Source: Novosphingobium marinum (GTDB taxonomy: Bacteria; Pseudomonadota; Alphaproteobacteria; Sphingomonadales; Sphingomonadaceae). Taken from it: a stretch of DNA of 64,000 bases. The notes under the pieces were generated by a model that was given only the letters and a program-made list of their open reading frames with translations, was not told where the DNA came from and did not search any database. Made by a program: the position numbers and the translations under genes. This document shows, one piece after another, positions 55,701-62,264 of this stretch (positions within the stretch are counted from its first letter, which is position 1; every line of letters starts with the position of its first letter). The stretch is from NCBI RefSeq assembly GCF_013408095.1, contig NZ_JACBZF010000002.1:744001-808000 (forward strand), read 5' to 3'.

Positions 55701-56122
55701 GCCTGCACCTGCTCGACGGCCTCCGCATGGCTAAGCGCGGCCTTCGCCGCTTCCCGTTCTTCGCGCGCCAGCGCATCCAAGGCGGCGATCGACAGCCTGG
55801 CTTGCTGCGAATGATCCCCCGCCTCCTGCGCAGCGATGCGCGTCGCCCTCGCAAGCTCCATCGAGGCCCGGGCCTGAGCATCGGCGGCGGCGGCGGCGCG
55901 GCGAAGCTCGTCGGCCCCAAGGTCCAGCGCACCGAACCGGTTGCGGTCCATGGACAGCGCCCTGTTGACCTGCTGGAGCGCCTCGGTGCCGAACTGCTTA
56001 AATCGCCGCTCGCCGTCATTTAGCGTCCGGTCGATTTCGGCGAGGAAGCTGGCCCGCGCCGAGTTGTCGGGTCGATGTTCTAGGCGGATGAACATCGGAA
56101 AGTCCGGAACACTACCGGCCAT
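52796..56122 (-). CDS. phage tail tape-measure protein
   Basis: The 1108-residue protein is the largest in the element. It begins with long coiled-coil helices ('AAAAADAQARASMELARATR'), has tape-measure-like hydrophobic segments ('FLSGPWGAAIFAATAVLGPY' near residue 235 and 'LGPLAGPLGAIAGGVLGSVI' near 700), repeated helical heptads, and a glycine-rich end. In siphophages this protein sets tail length and helps DNA entry. AAGGA lies seven bases before the ATG, inside the preceding ORF. No tail tube, chaperone or baseplate gene accompanies it, which is unusual. Confidence 0.8.
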   Translation of the reverse strand: MAGSVPDFPMFIRLEHRPDNSARASFLAEIDRTLNDGERRFKQFGTEALQQVNRALSMDRNRFGALDLGADELRRAAAAADAQARASMELARATRIAAQEAGDHSQQARLSIAALDALAREEREAAKAALSHAEAVEQVQAVLNRQRSTVDGVVNAQRRQALVANDNAAGMRAQRFAFAQLGQQLQDVTIQAQMGTNAFTILTQQGGQAAFALSGLTESNNKLYRSIGTTAQFLSGPWGAAIFAATAVLGPYIAELYRTSTALDDVGDAADEAMKKLRQSLAQTSAFSDAFTEVAKKRVETLGDIAKVNSEIALRQARLADAPTSEAAARSADRNAQRLNDLRTEKRRLESELRAADRDLAEIRGAVDVARIQAENRDALQERPERERKARGGGRSKTSATEREAERAAREFERQSDAVRGILKDQERTLALQELVTQGRSQEADLLQLQFRLMDALGVEDASRLQTELRRLGISEAEHAQLQRNVGLLRQSNAEQDRFLARQQAQLSQLEGVRSNISQTLTGLRTEGIGAVGGFFERMVDQYTQAFADDLIDDLFGDAFTDAEERVIGVHNELAAAGTNTATALQALERAATLAAGAMQGQVGLPSPVDAAVGAAPEAASDIVVRADYSSPRRLFGMIVEGVAGAFVDPGTAKEIGKSFATGLEGAMYGGLGASVFLGAGARSPLGSAIGGAIGQELGENFLAKPLESIASSLGPLAGPLGAIAGGVLGSVIGGVFTSTPRASATIGGTANGLEVVSIRGNSGSRRRASEGAAGEAIDTLDRIAEALGATIDASLGAVSIGVRKGNYRVDTSGTGITKTKRGAIDFGEDSAAAIRFATMDLIQDGVLQGLRDSTNRLLRQSDDLDTAIRRALDFEGVFAELKSIKDPVGAAIDALDKEFVRLRVIFEDAGASAAEYADLEQLYGIRRAEAVREAQQALLGSLTDLRSQLLTGDTGLSLRARLANAEAEFDPLAERVRAGDTSAFDDFAAASQTMLEISRALYGSQDGYFAIRDEILGLTNTAIDAQTAIADAAIGRDSPFAEGSIPVADNAGIVSAIDAQTQAIVDALVNGLGLRLDAVNDNIATLVRQGFAAGGGGAAIPAFSTQF

Positions 56123-56447
56123 TGGGAAGTCCTTTCAGTTCGGTTTTCGCGCCGAGGTCGGCGAGGTCGTCGTTGAGTTCGCCATCCGGCACCGGCTCGG
56201 CCTTGCGGCTCAGACGTCGGCGACGCTGCGGCGCCAGCGGCGATGCGCGGTGTTCGTGGAGGGTGAACAGGTCGGGCTGTTCGGGTGCTGCACCACCCCG
56301 ATTTTGCACCACCACAGTTCGAGTGCTTGCAGCACCGTGCAGCACCCCCACCCCCTGACAGGGGTGGGGGGTGGTGCTGCAGCGATGGTGCGCACCACTG
56401 CAGCACTTTGCAGCACCTGATGATTTACAGGTGGTGCAGGCCGTCAT
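56112..56447 (-). CDS. short ORF containing the iteron-like repeats
   Basis: The 111-residue frame begins at an ATG overlapping the helicase stop (ATGA) and ends 11 bases inside the tape-measure gene, so it is coupled on both sides. Its N-terminal half is cysteine- and histidine-rich ('KCCSGAHHRCSTTPHPCQG') because it is read through the 9-bp repeat cluster. The second half ('DGELNDDLADLGAKTELKG') looks like ordinary protein. Either a small protein tolerates the repeats, or only part of it is used. No family is recognised. Confidence 0.5.
   Translation of the reverse strand: MTACTTCKSSGAAKCCSGAHHRCSTTPHPCQGVGVLHGAASTRTVVVQNRGGAAPEQPDLFTLHEHRASPLAPQRRRRLSRKAEPVPDGELNDDLADLGAKTELKGLPNGR
56284..56438. 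repeat. iteron-like cluster of 9-bp repeats, candidate replication origin
   Basis: The 9-mer TGCAGCACC or its complement GGTGCTGCA occurs exactly five times (56284, 56328, 56338, 56373, 56409). Near copies lie at 56305, 56399 and 56430. A perfect 10-bp palindrome GGTGCGCACC lies at 56387. Two copies form the outer stem of a hairpin with inner arms CCCACCCC and GGGGTGGG (56339-56380). The cluster lies directly downstream of the DnaB-N/RepA-like ATPase gene, as expected for an initiator-bound origin. Confidence 0.7.
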
Positions 56448-58063
56448 TCGGCTTCTCCGGAGACTACAAATTTGCGAGCCTGGCGGTTCTGATCAGGCCC
56501 TTCTTCGACGCGAAGGGCTCCGGCCTTTATCCATTCCTTCGCGATCGATTTCACTTTTGCCTTGTCGGCAGCTTCCTCGAGGTCGAGGCCGATCACTTCG
56601 GCAACCAAGTTGCCAATCCAGTGCGGCGATTGCGGGCTCTCGCGCCATTCATGGGCGCTCCCGACACGCCGTTGGACCGTTCGCAAATGCTCGATCGTCA
56701 CGTCATCAAAAGGATCTGGCGGGCTCCACGGGACGAGGACCCCAACATTGTCGCCGGGGCAATCCTCGGTACCGTTGCCAAGGTCCACGCCGATGATTTG
56801 GAACCAATCTGCAGCTTCGGCAGGAGCGCGACTGCTCTTATCGTCGCCGATTCTGACATAGCGTTTGCGCTCAGCTTCAGCGATGCCCCAGCGCTTCGCT
56901 TCGTCGACTGTCATCCTGTTCAGGACCATCGCGGCTCGCATCGCATCCACAGCGGCCGAGCCCCCTCGCGATGACATGACCGTTACTTCGCCGGCACCCG
57001 CTTTGCTCGAATGGTGGGCTAGAACGATGCTACAATCTGCTGCCATTGCCACGCGAACCCATGCCTTGACGACTTTGTCGACCCGACCATTGTCGTTTTC
57101 CTCGATCGCATGGCTCGAGACGAATGGGTCTATGATCAATACATCGATATCGCGCTTACGAATCGCGGCCGCGAGTTCGTCGTAAACGGGCTGTAACAGC
57201 CGAAAGCCCGTTTCGTCGGATATGGCCGTGCAAAGCTGTTTCGCGGGCGCATCCATTGCGCTGTCGACCATCAGCCAGCCGTCGAGGTCAGCTGGGCCAA
57301 TACCGTGGTGCTTCGCAGCCGCCTGAATGGACCGCGAAAGTTCATCGATTTCGTCTTCGAGATTGTAGATCCAGACGCGCTTGCGCCCGCCGTGGACGTG
57401 CTTTCCGATCAGGGGCCGACCCGTGGCAAGCGACAATGCGATCCCTGCCAGCGCCGTCGACTTTCCGGATCCGCCCGGCGCGATGATGCCGGCGACAGTG
57501 CGACGAAGAAGCCAGCGTCCGAGCACCCAAGGGCGCAGCGGAATTTCAGAGGGGTCGCGCCAAGCGTAGGGCGTCGCCTCGATCGTCGGGCGGGGCTTCG
57601 CTTGTTCAAGCGTCGCATTCATGTCCGCGAGAATCTGTGCCGTGTTAGCACCGGGCTCGCGGAGCGCTGCCGCCGCCGCCGCCGTCACCTCAGCGGTTTG
57701 GCGTTGTGCCGCCAGTTCCCGAATTTGATGCGCGAGTTCGGCTGACGAGAGCATGCCGCCAGGATCGCCGGTTAGCCGCGCGAGATAGCTCACGCCACCT
57801 AGGTCCTTTAGGGCCTCGTCGCTTTCGAAATAGGGCTTGAGCGTGACCGGCGTGACCACCGTCTTACGATCGAGCAACTGCAGGATGCGATCATATATCC
57901 GCGCATGTATCGGTTCAAAAAAGTGACCCGGCGCTAAGAATGCCCGAGACCGCCGCGCGACTTCGTTGTCGATGAGCATAGCGCCCAGGAGCGAGGCCTC
58001 TGCTTCGATGTTCGAAGGCATCGGCTTGGGGTCGGCAGGGGCAAGGCGGGCGACGCTGCTCAC
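56444..58063 (-). CDS. replication ATPase: DnaB N-terminal domain fused to RepA-like helicase
   Basis: The 539-residue protein starts at a GTG overlapping the previous stop. Residues about 15-105 are a DnaB N-terminal domain ('PSNIEAEASLLGAMLIDNEV', 'FFEPIHARIYDRILQLLDRK'). The second part is a RepA/AAA_25 hexameric ATPase with Walker A 'IIAPGGSGKSTALAGIALSL' near 198, 'RVWIYNLEDEIDELSRSIQA', Walker B 'DVLIIDPFVSSHAIEENDNG' near 308, and 'SIVLAHHSSKAGAG'. It probably unwinds DNA at the adjacent iteron cluster to replicate the excised element. Confidence 0.85.
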   Translation of the reverse strand: MSSVARLAPADPKPMPSNIEAEASLLGAMLIDNEVARRSRAFLAPGHFFEPIHARIYDRILQLLDRKTVVTPVTLKPYFESDEALKDLGGVSYLARLTGDPGGMLSSAELAHQIRELAAQRQTAEVTAAAAAALREPGANTAQILADMNATLEQAKPRPTIEATPYAWRDPSEIPLRPWVLGRWLLRRTVAGIIAPGGSGKSTALAGIALSLATGRPLIGKHVHGGRKRVWIYNLEDEIDELSRSIQAAAKHHGIGPADLDGWLMVDSAMDAPAKQLCTAISDETGFRLLQPVYDELAAAIRKRDIDVLIIDPFVSSHAIEENDNGRVDKVVKAWVRVAMAADCSIVLAHHSSKAGAGEVTVMSSRGGSAAVDAMRAAMVLNRMTVDEAKRWGIAEAERKRYVRIGDDKSSRAPAEAADWFQIIGVDLGNGTEDCPGDNVGVLVPWSPPDPFDDVTIEHLRTVQRRVGSAHEWRESPQSPHWIGNLVAEVIGLDLEEAADKAKVKSIAKEWIKAGALRVEEGPDQNRQARKFVVSGEAE

Positions 58064-58299
58064 TCTTCAGGTCCCGCTTCGCCCAAGTCGAAGAGCCCGA
58101 CGCCATGAGCTTCCGCTAGTTCAAGCGCATGGGCCAGCGCGAGGGCGCGGTCCGGGAACCATCGCCGCCGCGCGGCTCGTCCCAGGCCGATGCGCCCGGT
58201 TACGCTGGTCATTTCGCGGCCGGCCACGTGGGCGGTCTCGAGGATCACGCCACGCCAGCCGCGCTTTGCGACGATGGGTGGAATTGCGACCTCAGCCAT
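58060..58299 (-). CDS. small hypothetical protein of the replication operon
   Basis: The 79-residue protein includes 'RGWRGVILETAHVAGREMTS' and an alanine/leucine-rich helix 'ALALAHALELAEAHGVGLFD'. Its stop overlaps the GTG start of the replication ATPase and its start overlaps the preceding gene by eight bases, which supports it as a coupled gene. No known family. Confidence 0.6.
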   Translation of the reverse strand: MAEVAIPPIVAKRGWRGVILETAHVAGREMTSVTGRIGLGRAARRRWFPDRALALAHALELAEAHGVGLFDLGEAGPEE

Positions 58300-58537
58300 C
58301 GCGCCGTCCGAACTTCGGAAGTTCCGGGAAAGCCTCGCGGGTCACCGCGACCGAGCCGCCGAGAACCGCGACGTAGTGTCGGGTCGCCGCTTCGGCCTGT
58401 TCGAAAGTCGCGAATTCGTGCGGCTGGCCCGTCTCCCGCCAAATCCCTGACGGAGCATGGTAATGGCGGATCACCCAGTGATCGCCTTCCTTGTCGAGGA
58501 AGGTAAAGGGCAGCGACGCGTTGCGAGGATTAGCCAT
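58292..58537 (-). CDS. small hypothetical protein of the replication operon
   Basis: The protein of about 81 residues reads 'FTFLDKEGDHWVIRHYHAPS' and 'TFEQAEAATRHYVAVLGGSV', a compact alpha-beta pattern. ATG 58537 is chosen over an upstream start because of the GGGGGG-rich sequence six bases before it. It overlaps its downstream neighbour by eight bases. Function unknown. Confidence 0.55.
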   Translation of the reverse strand: MANPRNASLPFTFLDKEGDHWVIRHYHAPSGIWRETGQPHEFATFEQAEAATRHYVAVLGGSVAVTREAFPELPKFGRRDG

Positions 58538-58715
58538 GCCGAGCCCCCCACGCCGCGGCCGCAAGGGCAGGCGCGACTTCCGGTCTTACGCCGCGTCGGG
58601 CGAGGAATTGAACCCGGATTGGAACTGCGCTATCTAGGTGATCCAAACCGCGCCCCTCGGGAGGCGCCAGCGCCCCGGTCTGATCGCCGGGGCGCTTTTC
58701 GTTTCGCCGCCTCAT
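58530..58715 (-). CDS. possible very small ORF
   Basis: A frame of up to 61 codons ends by overlapping the next start. Only the last part ('LARRGVRPEVAPALAAAAWG') looks protein-like, and the true start is unclear. The overlap pattern of this operon is the main support. Confidence 0.3.
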   Translation of the reverse strand: MRRRNEKRPGDQTGALAPPEGRGLDHLDSAVPIRVQFLARRGVRPEVAPALAAAAWGARHG

Positions 58716-58969
58716 GCGGCCCGCTCCGAAGTCGAACGCACTTTGCGGCTAGCCAGCCATTGCTGCACATCCGCCGGATCGTACCGGACGGAGCGTCCAA
58801 TCTTCAGGAACGGCGGCCCCTCGCCAGTGATGCGCCATTTCGCCAAAGTATTCGGCGCGACGTCCAGGGCTTCAGCCGTTTGGACTTCATTCGCGAGCGA
58901 GTTGCCGAACGGGCTGGTTGGAGGCGTCCGGGTCTTGTCGGTTTCGTTGGGAATTTGCATTGAGGGCAC
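58712..58969 (-). CDS. AlpA/excisionase-like helix-turn-helix regulator
   Basis: The protein of about 85 residues has the MerR-like excisionase HTH: 'NEVQTAEALDVAPNTLAKWR' followed by 'GPPFLKIGRSVRYDPADVQQ' and 'WLASRK'. The GTG at 58969 has AAGGAG seven bases upstream; an ATG three codons later (58960) is the alternative. AlpA-type proteins control integrase or excision and early genes in P4-like elements. It stands at the head of the replication operon. Confidence 0.8.
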   Translation of the reverse strand: MPSMQIPNETDKTRTPPTSPFGNSLANEVQTAEALDVAPNTLAKWRITGEGPPFLKIGRSVRYDPADVQQWLASRKVRSTSERAA

Positions 58970-59050
58970 GCTCGTTCTCCTTTCGGGAAACAAGCGCTAC
59001 TCCGGGGAACCATCAGCAAAAAGGTTCAGTTATTTCCACTTCAAGTGGGT

Positions 59051-59647
59051 CTATCTCTTTGGTTTTCCGGGCTTTTCCGGCAAATGAAATTCTTCGAGCT
59101 GATATGTGCCCGTAAATTTTTCGTACTGTTGGGTGTCCCTGTTCCATCGCGCAAAGCGGGATCGGTCAGCTTTTTCACGCTCACGCAGTCGCCTCAGCCA
59201 GGAGCGCATCCCTTCTAAGCCCACGGGCTCCAATCCCCACTGCCGCTGCGCCATGATGCCAGCGATCACTAAGGCCGATTCCATTCCTGGTTGGCCCGGC
59301 AATTCGATGTAAGGATGGTCGGTGATTACACTTGAGTTGGCGAAGAACTTCTCCGCTGTCCAACCTTCCTGATACGCGACGGAAACCCATATGAGCCGTT
59401 CGAGATATAGCTCTTCAAGGGGTTGTGGTTCGTCTTGAGAGGTCAGCGCTTCTAGGGCATTTGCGAACTCGTCTTTGAGACCGCCTTCGCCAAGTTCATC
59501 TAAAGCGCCGAATATTTCTAGGATTGCTCCAACCTGCGAGTTCCGCACTGCTGGGTCGGGCTCTTGTCCGGTCGTGGAAAAAACTCGCTCGGCCCGTTCG
59601 AGCGTTTCAAATAAACGAATGAGCTTTTGTTTGCGCTCAGCATCCAT
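59051..59647 (-). CDS. unknown protein between regulator and integrase
   Basis: The protein of about 198 residues is helical and acidic in its first two thirds ('KLIRLFETLERAERVFSTTG', 'AILEIFGALDELGEGGLKDE') with a basic end ('EEFHLPEKPGKPKR'). ATG 59647 is chosen; a TTG-started extension to 59857 reads through sequence with no protein-like character. The site between integrase and regulator is a common cargo position in satellites. Not recognised. Confidence 0.6.
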   Translation of the reverse strand: MDAERKQKLIRLFETLERAERVFSTTGQEPDPAVRNSQVGAILEIFGALDELGEGGLKDEFANALEALTSQDEPQPLEELYLERLIWVSVAYQEGWTAEKFFANSSVITDHPYIELPGQPGMESALVIAGIMAQRQWGLEPVGLEGMRSWLRRLREREKADRSRFARWNRDTQQYEKFTGTYQLEEFHLPEKPGKPKR

Positions 59648-59853
59648 CCGGCGTCCATTCCGGGTCCGTAAGGGTGCGGCGGCAGGGAGCGGACGTCTCC
59701 CTGTTCGGCTGGCCAGCCTAGCCGCCGCAAGGTCAAATTCGCGCCTTCTCGGCTGGCGAGCAAGCCCCCGATGCCGGGAAACTGCGGAAAATTGCACTCG
59801 CTCAGAGATAGCGGCGGCGCTTGCTTCGGGAACTCGTTTCCACTCTCGCTCCG

Positions 59854-60315
59854 TCAACCTCCGAGGAATCGACGCGCGTCGCGCAAGACCTGCGCTATGT
59901 ATTTCTTCGCGAAGCCGGGTGTGAAATCGTCACCGTCCTCGTCCCATCCGAGCGTTATCTCAATTTTCCATAGGAGCGCGGCACGATCGGGTGCCGGCCG
60001 CTCCATCAGTTCCCATCGAAGGTCGCTGATTAAATCGCCGAGACGCTCGATTTCGGCGACTACGGCGTTGTAGCCTGACGCCGCCTCCCAAGCAGCAAGT
60101 TCCGAGGCTTCCTCGGGAGCCAGTTCACAAGGATTTCGATCTGCGCCAAATCTCGCGCTGCGTTCTCGGTCGAGCGGATCGCAGTCGGCGTTAATCGCAT
60201 CAAGGTCTCGGCATACCTGGCGGTATTCCGCCAGCCGAGCGTGCCAAGGGTGAGTATCCCATGTCGGGCCGGTTGCGGAGACCGTCGGTCGGCCGGTAGT
60301 ACCTTCAATAGTCAT
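59854..60315 (-). CDS. unknown helical protein next to the integrase
   Basis: The 153-residue protein has 'WHARLAEYRQVCRDLDAINA' and 'AEIERLGDLISDLRWELMER', mostly helical and acidic. AAGGAA lies seven bases before the ATG. It begins 70 bases after the integrase stop on the same strand. No family is recognised; it may be cargo. Confidence 0.65.
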   Translation of the reverse strand: MTIEGTTGRPTVSATGPTWDTHPWHARLAEYRQVCRDLDAINADCDPLDRERSARFGADRNPCELAPEEASELAAWEAASGYNAVVAEIERLGDLISDLRWELMERPAPDRAALLWKIEITLGWDEDGDDFTPGFAKKYIAQVLRDARRFLGG

Positions 60316-60385
60316 GCTCGATTCCTTTGTGCTCGAGGGTGATCAGGGGGCGCGCTGAGGTGCAATCTCCGCGTGCCCCCGCTCT

Positions 60386-61759
60386 TCATGGGGCGTCGCC
60401 ACCCGATGAACTTGTTGCCGCCCGAAGCGGCACGATATTATCGGCGCTCGCGGCGGGTGCGAGCAGTTTGTCGCAAAAAGTGGCCCACGCTTCGATGGCG
60501 GCGCGTTTCTCGACTTTCCAATCATGCCGCTGATAGACGGCGGCGACGCCGGACCGGCTGGCACCGGAGACATGGTTCAAAAGCGCTTCGGTCACTTCGA
60601 AGCGCACGCCAAGTCGCTGCATCGCCGTCGCGAACGTGCGGCGGGCATCATGGAACCGCCAAGGCGCCAACGTGACCGCGTCGGGATCGTCGCCCGCTTC
60701 CTCGGCGTCTTGTCGCGCTATCTCGAGCATCTTGGCATCGAGTTGCGCCTTAGCCCGCGAGAAACCGGAAATCGGCGTCTTGCCGGTAGTCGTAAAAAGC
60801 AATCCCGTCCGAGGCCATTGCGGCTTCTCAGCGTCTTCAACGCCGGCAATGCGATCGAGTATGGCCACTGATCGGGAATTGAGCGGGACAACGCTCGGCA
60901 CGCCGTTCTTCGACCGGCTGGCAGGTAGCGTCCATTCCGCCGCGGCGCGGTCGAGCTCGCTCCACTGCAAGCCGGCGACCTCGCTGCGGCGCTGTCCCGT
61001 CGAAACGAGAAGTTCGACGAACGATCCGAACGGTTGCGAGAGCAGCGCGGCGCCACGAAGTGCAAGAGCAAGCTCATCATCGCTCAGGATCCGGTCCCGT
61101 GCCTTCACCGGCTCTGGCGCCTTCACCCCGTCGAGCGGGCTGCGCTCGATTATGTCACGCGACAAAGCCCAAGCGAAGAAAAGGCGCATGACGGCGAAAG
61201 CCATTCGCCGAACCGACTGCTGTTCCGCGGGTATCGCGTCCAAGACTTTTATGACGTCGCGCCTCGATATTTCGGGCAGAGGTTTTTCTTCGAAGACCGG
61301 TGCGCAATGATTTGTCAGGGCCGAGCGATAGCCCGCGACGGTGCCCTCCCTAGTGCCGGGGGACAGGCCGGACTTGAGGAACTGATCGGCGACGGCATCG
61401 AAGGACAGTTCCTTGAGCCGCAGGGCTTCCTCCTCTTCAGCCACGCGAGCGGCTCGAGCCTCATCAATCTTGGCGCGCTTCTCGTCGAGCGGATCGATGC
61501 CCTTCCGGACCGCTTCGGCCAAGTCCTTCGCGAACTCCCGGGCCTGATCAGGGGTCCACGGGTCGCCGTGCTTACCGATAGTATAGCGGCGCGTCCGTCC
61601 GGCGCGGCCGCCAAGGCGATATTGATAGACATATGACTTGTGCCCTGACGGAAGGACGAGAAGGCCAAAGCCTTTGACGGCCGTGTCCCACAGAATGACC
61701 TGGCGCTTGCCTGGCCTCGCCTCGTCGACGGTGCTTTTCTTGATGGAAATCGTCGGCAT
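60386..61759 (-). CDS. int: P4-type tyrosine recombinase/integrase
   Basis: The protein of about 457 residues has the N-terminal arm-binding domain of P4-like integrases ('ILWDTAVKGFGLLVLPSGHK', 'RRYTIGKHGDPWTPDQAREF') and a catalytic domain. The latter has 'LVSTGQRRSEVAGLQWSELD' (first Arg), 'FHDARRTFATAMQRLG' (His-x-x-Arg), 'LNHVSG' (His) and 'VAAVYQRHDWKVEKR' (nucleophilic Tyr). It is close to the right attachment site and reads inward. All catalytic residues are present, so it should be active. Confidence 0.95.
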   Translation of the reverse strand: MPTISIKKSTVDEARPGKRQVILWDTAVKGFGLLVLPSGHKSYVYQYRLGGRAGRTRRYTIGKHGDPWTPDQAREFAKDLAEAVRKGIDPLDEKRAKIDEARAARVAEEEEALRLKELSFDAVADQFLKSGLSPGTREGTVAGYRSALTNHCAPVFEEKPLPEISRRDVIKVLDAIPAEQQSVRRMAFAVMRLFFAWALSRDIIERSPLDGVKAPEPVKARDRILSDDELALALRGAALLSQPFGSFVELLVSTGQRRSEVAGLQWSELDRAAAEWTLPASRSKNGVPSVVPLNSRSVAILDRIAGVEDAEKPQWPRTGLLFTTTGKTPISGFSRAKAQLDAKMLEIARQDAEEAGDDPDAVTLAPWRFHDARRTFATAMQRLGVRFEVTEALLNHVSGASRSGVAAVYQRHDWKVEKRAAIEAWATFCDKLLAPAASADNIVPLRAATSSSGGDAP

Positions 61760-61919
61760 GCGTCCGTCCAAAACGCCTCTCGTGTAAGCACCGTACAAGC
61801 ACGGCATGGCCATTGTGAGGAATGTCCGGGAATTGGCATAAACGAAATAACCGCAGAATCCAGAGGGTTTCGCCATTTTACGCAATTTCCATCAATCGTG
61901 AGAAATGCGTCGGCACAAA

Positions 61920-61965
61920 ACTTCTAATCTTGAGGCCACAGGTTCGAATCCTGTCGGGCGCGCCA
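61920..61965 (+). repeat. attR: second copy of the 46-bp tRNA-Arg end
   Basis: This segment is identical over 46 bases to 49554-49599. It lacks the 5' half of the tRNA, so it is not itself a tRNA gene. It marks the right boundary of the element, 160 bases beyond the integrase start. Confidence 0.95.
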
Positions 61966-62067
61966 CGAACTTCAGCCAGCGAAGATCGTGGGGCGTTCAC
62001 ATGGCAGGTTCGGACTTCGGATTCGAAGCGCCCTCGGGCGCGGCGAGGGGCGCGCGACAGCGCGTCC

Positions 62068-62086
62068 AATCCTGTCGGGCGCGCCA
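62068..62086 (+). repeat. third, 19-bp copy of the tRNA-Arg 3' end
   Basis: The last 19 bases of the tRNA (AATCCTGTCGGGCGCGCCA) recur about 100 bases after attR. This suggests the scar of an earlier integration or imprecise excision at the same tRNA. Confidence 0.75.
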
Positions 62087-62182
62087 CCGTCTTCGGCTCC
62101 ACCGCATAAGCCGGGCAACCGGACCGGAGCGGCAATATCCTGTGCCCGTCCTTCATCGCAGCCAGCACTCGGTTGGACCATA

Positions 62183-62212
62183 TTAACCATCTTTGGCAGG
62201 CCAGAATTAACC
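62183..62212 (+). promoter_or_regulatory. candidate CtrA-binding half sites upstream of the sciP-like gene
   Basis: TTAACCAT at 62183-62190 and TTAACC at 62207-62212 lie 75-50 bases before the SciP-like start. TTAACC-type and TTAA-N7-TTAA motifs are known CtrA sites in Caulobacter and relatives. The spacing is not the canonical N7, so this is a candidate only. Confidence 0.45.
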
Positions 62213-62264
62213 CTTTCGGCGTGAATCGGCTCTCGGGGGCGAACAGGGAAACTGGAGTTTCGCC

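Larger units (their letters stand above)
49554..61965. mobile_element. integrated element in tRNA-Arg, candidate phage satellite
   Basis: The element is bounded by perfect 46-bp direct repeats of the tRNA-Arg 3' end and is about 12.4 kb. It encodes a tyrosine integrase at the right end, an AlpA-like regulator, a DnaB-N/RepA-like ATPase with an iteron-like cluster, a tape-measure protein, a prohead-protease-tail-like protein, a coiled-coil protein and several unknowns. Nearly all genes are on the minus strand with coupled starts. No terminase, portal, capsid, tail tube, baseplate, holin or conjugation gene is seen, so it is not a complete prophage or conjugative element. Confidence 0.9.
61760..62264. 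other. attachment-site region without intact genes
   Basis: This stretch holds the integrase promoter region, the right attachment repeat (61920-61965), a third tRNA-end fragment (62068-62086), and the promoter of the SciP-like gene with two TTAACC sites. No protein gene is apparent. Confidence 0.7.

Noticed and set aside
56339..56380. Large GC hairpin as a transcription terminator
   Set aside because: It lies inside a coupled operon, has no T-run, and its arms are built from the iteron repeats, so an origin role fits better.
49554..61965. Complete prophage
   Set aside because: No terminase, portal, capsid, tail tube, baseplate or lysis gene could be found in any frame.
49554..61965. Integrative conjugative element
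   Set aside because: No relaxase, coupling protein or type IV secretion gene is present.
61920..61965. A second tRNA-Arg gene
   Set aside because: Only the 3' part from the anticodon loop onwards is present; upstream bases do not form the acceptor 5' strand or D arm.
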